DNA of 64,000 nucleotides, from NCBI RefSeq assembly GCF_000621165.1, contig NZ_JHZA01000001.1:620001-684000 (forward strand), given 5' to 3'. A model generated the notes under the pieces. The model was not told where the DNA came from, did no database searches, and saw only the letters and a list, made by a program, of their open reading frames with translations. Below are positions 58,426 through 64,000 of the stretch, piece after piece. The stretch's first letter is position 1; each line of letters opens with the position of its first letter. Position numbers and translations under genes: made by a program. This stretch comes from Enterovibrio calviensis DSM 14347 (GTDB taxonomy: Bacteria; Pseudomonadota; Gammaproteobacteria; Enterobacterales; Vibrionaceae).

Positions 58426-58898
58426 GCCGTGAACTACGAAATGCACTCTCGTGCTTTGCAACGGGCGTCACTGTTATCACCGCACGTCATGATGACGCAG
58501 ATTTTGGCTTGACCTGTTCATCGTTCAATTCTGTGTCGCTCGACCCAGCGATAGTGCTTTGGAGTATCAATCAAACCTCGTCTGCCAAGGATCCTATACT
58601 GAAATCTGGCGGTTACACGGTCAGTGTATTGGCGGTTGAGCACTCAGAACTTGCCATGAAATTCTGTCGTGATAGCCACGAGGAGCGTTTCAATGGCGTT
58701 GCCATCGAACGAGCGCCAAGTGGTCGCGCCATTATCGAAGGTGCCGTGGCGTGGTTTGATTGCGATTTGAATGGTGTGATTGCTGCTGGTGACCATGACA
58801 TTTTGCTCGGCAAAGTGACTGAATTTAGCTCGCAACAGGAAAGCGTCGGCTTAGTGTTTGAACGCAGTCGATTTGGACGGGTGGGAGAAGTCGCCTAA
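58422..58898 (+). CDS. NAD(P)H:flavin reductase (SmoA-like)
   Basis: 158 residues from ATG 58422, overlapping the upstream stop; the frame upstream to 58392 belongs to the reductase gene. It begins ELRNALSCFATGVTVITARH and continues FGLTCSSFNSVSLDPAIVLWSIN, the flavin_reduct (HpaC/RutF-like) domain, with a later DILLGKVTEFS. It supplies FMNH2 to the monooxygenase encoded two genes upstream. Its stop shares one base with the start of the TRAP small permease. Confidence 0.93.
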   Translation: MSRELRNALSCFATGVTVITARHDDADFGLTCSSFNSVSLDPAIVLWSINQTSSAKDPILKSGGYTVSVLAVEHSELAMKFCRDSHEERFNGVAIERAPSGRAIIEGAVAWFDCDLNGVIAAGDHDILLGKVTEFSSQQESVGLVFERSRFGRVGEVA

Positions 58899-59422
58899 TG
58901 GCAGTTTTGGAATCGACACTCGCAGTACTCGAAAACATTAATGACCGCATAGGTAAGATTGGCGCGTCGATAGCGTGGGTGCTGGTGGCCTTAATGGTCG
59001 GCAGCATTTTGCTACAGGTTGTGTGTCGTTATGTGTTCAATTCCGCGCTGCCGTGGCCGGAAGAAGTGGCTCGGGCGTTGATGATCTGGATGATGGCGCT
59101 GGTTGCTGGCAATGCCTATCGCAAGGGCATGTTTGTTTCAATCGACATGCTCTACAACTACGTGCCGCACTCCGTGGCACGCATGATAAAAATCATCTTG
59201 TTGGTGCTGGCGTTTGCCGTACTCGTGCAACTGTTCGTGGTTGCCATTGAATTTTTCGATCGCGGCTTTCGGACACGTGCCGCATCTTTCCCCCTAAAAC
59301 GCGCTTGGATTTATCTCGCCATGCCAGTGTGCTTTGGCACCATGCTGCTTGCCAATATCGAACTATTTCTCAGAACGTTTCTTGAGCGAAAAGAGACTCC
59401 CCAAACTGCCCCCGCAGAATAA
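58898..59422 (+). CDS. TRAP transporter, small permease (DctQ)
   Basis: 174 residues with four transmembrane helices. The DctQ pattern is clear: VCRYVFNSALPWPEEVARALMIWMMALVAGNAYRKG, followed by VSIDMLYNYV and a final helix with FPLKRAWIYLAMPVCFGTMLL. It couples the large permease and the binding protein to sodium-driven uptake, usually of organic acids. The ATG overlaps the upstream stop by one base. Confidence 0.92.
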   Translation: MAVLESTLAVLENINDRIGKIGASIAWVLVALMVGSILLQVVCRYVFNSALPWPEEVARALMIWMMALVAGNAYRKGMFVSIDMLYNYVPHSVARMIKIILLVLAFAVLVQLFVVAIEFFDRGFRTRAASFPLKRAWIYLAMPVCFGTMLLANIELFLRTFLERKETPQTAPAE

Positions 59423-59464
59423 GGATGAGCAAAAAGAATGACTGACATAAGGATGTGGCTGTAA

Positions 59465-60751
59465 ATGTTGATTTTCTTTTTACCCCTGTTTTTGGTGTTA
59501 CTACTTATCGGTATGCCCGTGTTTTTCGCCCTGTTGGCCGCACCGGGTATCATGCTTTACGTCGAAGGCATGGATCGCGATATCCCTTTGCTTTTCCGCA
59601 ATATTTACAACGGAATAGACTCCTTCCCATTAATGGCGATTCCTTTCTTCATGCTCGCGGGCGAAGTGATGAATCGCGGGGGCATTACGTTAAGTTTGGT
59701 GAATTTCTCCCAATCGTTTATTGGGCATGTGCGTGGCGGTCTCGCGCACGTTAACGTCATGTCTAGCATGTTGTTTGCGGGTTTGTCGGGCTCTGCGGTT
59801 GCAGATACCTCGGCAATTGGTTCAATGATGATCCCCGCGATGGAAAAGAACGGTTACTCGCGCAAATTTGCGGCAGCAGTAACCGCGGCGTCATCCGTGA
59901 TTGGCCCTATCATTCCGCCGTCTGGCATCATGATCATTTACGCCTACACCATGGAAATCTCCGTCGCAGCACTGTTCGCAGCTGGCGTTATTCCCGGGTT
60001 GATGATTGGCCTAGGCTTGATGCTGCTTATCGCTGCGATGGCAAAGCGTCAGAACTTACCCATTGCCAGTGAAAAAGCCACGTGGAGAGAGCGCGGTAGC
60101 GCAACGAAATCAGCGTTCTGGCCGTTGCTGACCCCCGTGATTATTCTTGGCGGTATTCTCGGTGGCATCTTTACACCGACAGAAGCCTCAGCGGTGGCGG
60201 TGCTTTATACCTTATTGGTTGGCATGTTCGTGCTGCGTACCATTTCGCTGAAAGACATTCCTGAGATTTTCACCAACAGTGCCAAATCGTCGGCAGTGAT
60301 TTTGTTGCTGGTGGGCGCGGCATTGGCGTTCAAAACCGTGGTGTCGCTTTCTCACGCTGCGGAAGAAATGGCCGCGTGGACGCTAACCATCAGTGAGAAC
60401 CCGCTGATACTGCTATTTCTTATCAACATTCTGTTGTTCATCGTGGGCATGTTCCTCGATGCAGGGCCAGCCATCATCATTTTGGGGCCCATTCTCTCTC
60501 CAGTATTTATCAGCTTGGGCATCGATCCTGTGCATTTCGCCATCATCATGAGTGTGAACCTCACGGTGGGGCTGGCGACACCACCTATGGGCTTGGTGCT
60601 GTTTGTGGCATCGAGTGTATCGGGTGTGAAAGTTGAAACATTGTCACGCGCCATACTGCCGTTTTTGGCGGTGGAAGTGGCGGTGATTTTCCTCATTACG
60701 TTTTTCCCGTCTATTTCTATGACAATCCCACGTTGGTTGGGGTTGGCGTAG
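59465..60751 (+). CDS. TRAP transporter, large permease (DctM)
   Basis: 428 residues, about twelve helices. Characteristic DctM sequences: PLMAIPFFMLAGEVMNRGGIT, MLFAGLSGSAVADTSAIGSMMIPAM, SSVIGPIIPPSGIMIIYAY, GGIFTPTEASAVAVLYTL and LTVGLATPPMGLVLFV. It forms the sodium-symport channel with DctQ. Same operon as the monooxygenase genes. Confidence 0.95.
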   Translation: MLIFFLPLFLVLLLIGMPVFFALLAAPGIMLYVEGMDRDIPLLFRNIYNGIDSFPLMAIPFFMLAGEVMNRGGITLSLVNFSQSFIGHVRGGLAHVNVMSSMLFAGLSGSAVADTSAIGSMMIPAMEKNGYSRKFAAAVTAASSVIGPIIPPSGIMIIYAYTMEISVAALFAAGVIPGLMIGLGLMLLIAAMAKRQNLPIASEKATWRERGSATKSAFWPLLTPVIILGGILGGIFTPTEASAVAVLYTLLVGMFVLRTISLKDIPEIFTNSAKSSAVILLLVGAALAFKTVVSLSHAAEEMAAWTLTISENPLILLFLINILLFIVGMFLDAGPAIIILGPILSPVFISLGIDPVHFAIIMSVNLTVGLATPPMGLVLFVASSVSGVKVETLSRAILPFLAVEVAVIFLITFFPSISMTIPRWLGLA

Positions 60752-60840
60752 TTTCGACGGGACGTTAGCAAGCGAGAACGTGAGTTCTTACCTTAACAAG
60801 TGCAGCGAAAGCTGAGGATCACGGAAGTGAAAGGTGAAGT

Positions 60841-61932
60841 ATGAATAAAACAGTAAATCAGGTGCGTAAAGCATTTAAGGGAAGTGCACTGGCACTGTTG
60901 GCGGGACTCATGACTACCGCGGCGTTGTCTGTTCCCGCGATGGCGGCAGATTTCAACCTTCGTGCTGTAGCGAACTCGAACGAAAACGACGAAGACTATG
61001 ATGGTTTAGTGGTATTCAAAGATTTTGTCGAAGCGCACTCTAACGGCAAGATCAAAGTCGATCTGTACATCGGTACGCAGCTGTGTGGCAACGGTACGGA
61101 GTGTATCCAAGCGGTTGAAGACGGCTCTGTTGATGTTTACATCTCTACCTCTGGCGGTGCGGCGAACATGTTCCCGTACATTCAGGTGTTAGATTTGCCT
61201 TATGTGCTTCCTGATGACCGCACTGCTGAAGCTGTGTTCCAAGGCGACTTTGTTCGCGAGCTACGCAAAGCGATTTTGGCGGATACTGATGACAAACTTC
61301 GCCTTATGGCGATTGGTAACACAGGTGGCTGGCGTAACTTTGCCAACACCAAGCGAACCGTAAAACAACCCAGTGATTTGGAAGGGTTGAAGATCCGTAC
61401 CGTGGTGGCTGATTTGCCACAAGAGCTAGTGAAAGCCCTCGGCGCAAGCCCAACACCCATTCCATGGCCTGAGCTTTACACGTCTTTCCAGACGGGCGTG
61501 GTTGAAGGTTCGAAAAATGGTATCACTGATATCATGGGCATGAAATTCCCTGAAGCGGGCCTGAAATATGTCACGCTCGATGGTCACGCATACATGTCAG
61601 CTCTCTGGTACATGAACAACGAAGCCTTCTTGGATATGCCTGTGGAATTGCGCAAAGTGATTGTTGATGGCTTCCGCGCACTGCAGCAAGCGACGTTTGC
61701 GTCACCGAAGCGCAAATCTATTGCTGCGTATGAAGCGTTCAAGAAATCTGGCGGAACGCTCTATGTTCCAACTCCTGCTGAAAAAGCCAAGTTTCAAGAA
61801 TCAGCCGCGCCTGTTTATACGTGGTTCCAAGAGAACGTAAAAGACGGCAAGAAGTGGTTTGATTTGCTTCAAGTGGAATCAGACAAAGCGCAGAAGCAAA
61901 TTGCTGACGCAGATAAGTCTGACCTAATGTAG
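60841..61932 (+). CDS. TRAP transporter, solute-binding protein (DctP)
   Basis: 363 residues. A signal peptide (about 1-33, ending SVPAMAA) is followed by the DctP domain: LRAVANSNENDEDYDGLVVFKDFVEAHSNGKI, QLCGNGTECIQAVEDGSVDVYI and LEGLKIRTVVADLPQELVKALGASPTPIPWPELYTSFQTGVVEG. The Arg of KIRTV normally pairs with a carboxylate and could bind a sulfonate. It has a cysteine pair (CGNGTEC). Periplasmic. A strong terminator follows. Confidence 0.94.
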   Translation: MNKTVNQVRKAFKGSALALLAGLMTTAALSVPAMAADFNLRAVANSNENDEDYDGLVVFKDFVEAHSNGKIKVDLYIGTQLCGNGTECIQAVEDGSVDVYISTSGGAANMFPYIQVLDLPYVLPDDRTAEAVFQGDFVRELRKAILADTDDKLRLMAIGNTGGWRNFANTKRTVKQPSDLEGLKIRTVVADLPQELVKALGASPTPIPWPELYTSFQTGVVEGSKNGITDIMGMKFPEAGLKYVTLDGHAYMSALWYMNNEAFLDMPVELRKVIVDGFRALQQATFASPKRKSIAAYEAFKKSGGTLYVPTPAEKAKFQESAAPVYTWFQENVKDGKKWFDLLQVESDKAQKQIADADKSDLM

Positions 61933-61967
61933 TCAAGATTGGCCGCTGTAAATGTTTAACGCTATAT

Positions 61968-61996
61968 AAAATCAGCCCGATTGGGCTGATTTTTTT
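61968..61996 (+). terminator. terminator of the monooxygenase/TRAP operon
   Basis: aaaatcagccc (61968-61978) pairs with gggctgatttt (61983-61993), ending in a seven-T run to 61996. It also lies before the convergent gene at 62014. Confidence 0.9.
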
Positions 61997-62013
61997 GTGC
62001 CCGATCATTGGGA

Positions 62014-62547
62014 TTAACTCGTGATTTCTTGATGATCTTGAAGTTGCTCCACAAACGCATTGAGCGCAGAAACCGACCGAATGATGTGCACGGTTTGATG
62101 GCTCGATAAGCTTTCCAGTCGAGATGTGAAATCATCATTCCAAAATCTAGGGGAGAGTTTAAGAAACTTGTAGCTGTTTAATGACCCTTTAAACACAGAG
62201 CTCCCATCAGGCCAACCTTCTGGCTTCACGAATAACCCTTTAAGAAGACGCTTAGTCACAAACCAATAGCTGGTTGGGTAAGGGAGGTCAATATAGATCA
62301 AGGTGTCTGCGGCTTCTAAGCGCTGGTTAAAGGAACCTAACGGCCCAAGCCCATCGATGATCCAACGCTCAGACGATAGAATATCGTCATGGGCTTTATC
62401 GAATACTTCGCGCTCGACGTGCTCGCCATTTTTCTTAAACACCATGGCGTCGAGCGGATAGAGTTCAATGCGTGTTGATGAAGACAGTGCTTTGCTCAAC
62501 GTGGATTTACCGCTGCCCGGTTTACCAAAAACGGCGACTTTATTCAT
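62014..62547 (-). CDS. P-loop kinase-like protein (adenylate-kinase-like, topology modulation type)
   Basis: 177 residues. Walker A GKPGSGKST (8-16) begins the protein. The core continues IELYPLDAMVFKKNGEHVER, SSERWIIDGLGPLGSFNQRL, DTLIYIDLPYPTSYWFVTKRLLKG, as in small FlaR/adenylate-kinase-related proteins of about 170-180 residues. The substrate is unknown. Cytoplasmic. The ATG at 62547 is preceded by AGGAGA on the minus strand. Confidence 0.85.
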   Translation of the reverse strand: MNKVAVFGKPGSGKSTLSKALSSSTRIELYPLDAMVFKKNGEHVEREVFDKAHDDILSSERWIIDGLGPLGSFNQRLEAADTLIYIDLPYPTSYWFVTKRLLKGLFVKPEGWPDGSSVFKGSLNSYKFLKLSPRFWNDDFTSRLESLSSHQTVHIIRSVSALNAFVEQLQDHQEITS

Positions 62548-62590
62548 AGGATCTCCTTTATATTAAATGATCCCTTGAGGCAGAAAACAG

Positions 62591-62616
62591 AAAACCCACC
62601 TCTAAGGGTGGGTTTT
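62591..62616 (-). terminator. terminator of the small membrane protein gene
   Basis: aaaacccacc (62591-62600) pairs with ggtgggtttt (62607-62616). On the minus strand it follows the gene at 62769-62978. Confidence 0.65.
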
Positions 62617-62768
62617 AAAATGCGCGTAGAGCATCCCACCATTCCTATGGAATGATGATAATTCGTGCGGTTAGCTGTTCATTATTTGCTCTCATGAAAC
62701 CATCCTTATATGGAACGTGTTGATTGTCAACGAAGAGTTATATTTCTCTCTTTATTCATCCATCCATT

Positions 62769-62978
62769 TTACTTGCGCTTCGATCTTGATTTTAATTCGG
62801 CCTCTTTCCGTTCTGCCCAAGCTGAGATCTTTTCGGCATACAGAGCAAAGATGCAGACAGCGATCATGCCTAACATTGCCATCCACGATATCCATTGGAA
62901 CCACGCTGGTGCTTCAGGGTCGACGATACCAGCGAGAACAACGAACCAAATCAGTGTACTCAATACTCTAAAAATCAT
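62769..62978 (-). CDS. small two-helix membrane protein
   Basis: 69 residues: helix 1 (about 4-20, VLSTLIWFVVLAGIV), a short loop DPEAPAWFQW, helix 2 (about 29-47, WMAMLGMIAVCIFALY) and a basic/charged tail EKISAWAERKEAELKSRSKRK. The positive tail indicates cytosolic ends. The family is unknown and the ribosome-binding site weak. Kept as real because of the consistent membrane plan and the following terminator. Confidence 0.65.
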   Translation of the reverse strand: MIFRVLSTLIWFVVLAGIVDPEAPAWFQWISWMAMLGMIAVCIFALYAEKISAWAERKEAELKSRSKRK

Positions 62979-63041
62979 GGTGATACTCTATAAAGTTACT
63001 GTGTACCACCAGCGTACACCTAGCTTTGGATTTCCAAAGTT

Positions 63042-63740
63042 TTAGCCTGAACCTCGCTGCGGCACGCGCAGAGAGGTGCAATAGATTTTGTTAAAAGCAA
63101 TGACACCTGCTGGAGTAAAGCCGACCACCCTCGAGTCTGGTATTCGCGCGATCCAACCCTTATCCATGGCGTCGTTCAGCAGCCACTTCCCCAAAGTTCC
63201 AGCGAGGTGAGTACGTCGCTCACTCCAATCTAAACAGGCTTTACACATTGGTCGTTTCTGTTTTTCAAGTTCGCTGATGTTGGCACCGATAGACTGAAAA
63301 AACTGCCTGCCTTTATCTGTGAGTGTGGCTTCAATATGCGCATCCACAATGAGTTCTTGCGCCACGAGATCATCGTAAAGACGGACGGCAACCTCTCCGG
63401 CAAGATGGTCATAACAGACTCGAGCATGGCGAAGATTCGGGTCGCTTGGGCCTGTTGGCACCGTGGTGAGGGGCACAGTGATGTTCATCAGTTGCTCTAG
63501 TAGCTCAGCGACTTGATAGTTTGCGAGCTGGAAATACTTATGTCGGCCTTGCTTTCTCACGACCAGTAATTCCCCCATTACCAATTTCGCCAAATGACTG
63601 CTGGCGGTCTGCGAGGTGATATCCGCTTCAAGAGCAAGCTCTGTCGCGGTTAATGCTTTGCCGCCAAGCAGGGCAATCAACATTTTCGAGCGTGCATCAT
63701 CTGCGATCAGCGAGGCGATGTGTGTGATCTTGGGTTCCAT
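63042..63740 (-). CDS. ArsR-family winged-helix regulator
   Basis: 232 residues from ATG 63740; the frame runs to 63794 without HTH similarity. The N-terminal ArsR HTH: IASLIADDARSKMLIALLGG, ALTATELALEADITSQTASSHLAKLVMGELLVVRKQGRHKYFQLA. The C-terminal 130 residues are an additional domain with CKACLDWSERRTHLAG, as in long ArsR-type proteins. It is divergent from the NIPSNAP-like gene, with an inverted-repeat operator between them. The ligand is unknown; the cysteines (CKAC) may bind metal or sense redox. Confidence 0.9.
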   Translation of the reverse strand: MEPKITHIASLIADDARSKMLIALLGGKALTATELALEADITSQTASSHLAKLVMGELLVVRKQGRHKYFQLANYQVAELLEQLMNITVPLTTVPTGPSDPNLRHARVCYDHLAGEVAVRLYDDLVAQELIVDAHIEATLTDKGRQFFQSIGANISELEKQKRPMCKACLDWSERRTHLAGTLGKWLLNDAMDKGWIARIPDSRVVGFTPAGVIAFNKIYCTSLRVPQRGSG

Positions 63741-63808
63741 GATTCGTGTCCAAGTGCGGTTGCGCTTCGGGTTGTTATGAAAGAAGGGTAGCAACTGAAA
63801 GCCCAGTT

Positions 63809-63832
63809 TACTTCGACCGTGGTCGAAGCAAG
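63809..63832. promoter_or_regulatory. ArsR-type operator
   Basis: cttcgacc (63812-63819) and ggtcgaag (63822-63829) are perfect arms around GT; the pairing continues to TT/AA at 63809-63810 and 63831-63832. It is placed between the regulator and the divergent NIPSNAP-like gene. Confidence 0.7.
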
Positions 63833-63887
63833 CGGTTATTTGCCGCGATAGGCTGGTGGCTCAATGGATAGGAAAGGAGCGTTGGCG

Positions 63888-64000
63888 ATGAATATTACGT
63901 GTTTGATTGAGTACAAAATTGATCCTTTTAAGCTGAGTCAGTTTGAAAAATACGCCAAGAACTGGGGCAAGATCATTCCACAATGTGGTGGCGATTTGTT
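63888..64000 (+). CDS. NIPSNAP-family protein, N-terminal fragment
   Basis: Starts at ATG 63888 with AAAGGAG 8 bases upstream and runs open to the end of the window. The visible residues [20 protein letters not shown] and [18 protein letters not shown] match the first strand and helix of NIPSNAP/dimeric alpha-beta barrel proteins. It is probably controlled by the divergent ArsR-type regulator. The remainder is outside the window. Confidence 0.75.
   Translation, partial: MNITCLIEYKIDPFKLSQFEKYAKNWGKIIPQCGGDL

Noticed and set aside
1-64000. tRNA, rRNA, CRISPR array, prophage or transposase
   Set aside because: No cloverleaf, rRNA segment, regularly spaced direct repeats or recombinase/transposase motif was seen on reading both strands; a covariance-model scan would be needed to exclude small RNAs.

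Overview
The window reads as a chromosomal segment of a marine gammaproteobacterium, most probably Vibrionaceae (Vibrio, Enterovibrio, Grimontia or Photobacterium type). The grounds are moderate G+C, a LtrA-like protein, Zur and Fur operators of gammaproteobacterial type, a TRAP transporter, and a dispersed palindromic repeat with TATACCCAAGCAACCTGAA-like ends. Genus assignment is inference. I saw no rRNA, tRNA, CRISPR array, transposase or phage gene.

Layout. 1-5811: end of a LysE-type exporter, a nucleotidyltransferase-like protein, a membrane protein, a LtrA/potassium-channel pair, and a Zur-boxed COG0523 GTPase (ZigA type) with its DUF1826 partner. 6299-11175: Tat-exported PhoD phosphatase, an alpha/beta hydrolase that has lost its nucleophile serine, a YbjQ-family protein, and an Rrf2 regulator divergent from a small membrane protein. 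11319-12881: a compact three-gene exosortase cassette (target, sortase, accessory). 13180-22603: housekeeping and regulatory genes (LysR/oxidoreductase and TetR/cupin divergent pairs, rhodanese, RluA-family pseudouridine synthase with a long N-terminal extension, COG3910-like ATPase, viroplasmin-RNase H, lipoprotein). 22766-28941: an orphan betaine-type binding protein, a nested palindromic element, and a four-gene polyamine-type ABC importer.

29097-37496: AraC-type regulators, a Fur-boxed Cys-rich small protein, an Hsp20 gene with a sigma32-like promoter and a ROSE-like RNA thermometer, an SDR enzyme, a GlxA-type regulator, and the pseudouridine catabolism pair psuK-psuG. 37760-43045: complete NAD-dependent molybdenum formate dehydrogenase fdsGBAD, followed by a Fur-boxed siderophore-interacting protein on the other strand. 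44496-53929: a five-gene operon of an NfeD/YqiJ-like membrane OB protein, a flotillin, a ~1,620-residue DUF3686/AAA+ ATPase, a single-HKD phospholipase D-family protein and TelA. 54036-61932: a GntR-controlled cluster of Gfo/Idh dehydrogenase, luciferase-like monooxygenase, aldo/keto reductase, flavin reductase and TRAP transporter, resembling the oxidative sulfoquinovose (sulfo-SMO) module. 62014-64000: P-loop kinase-like protein, small membrane protein, ArsR-type regulator, and the start of a NIPSNAP-like gene.

The strongest candidates for little-described biology are the exosortase cassette, the flotillin-ATPase-PLD-TelA operon and the monooxygenase/TRAP cluster. At the sequence level the nested palindromic repeat family and the short tandem repeats that abut three stop codons are worth a second look.
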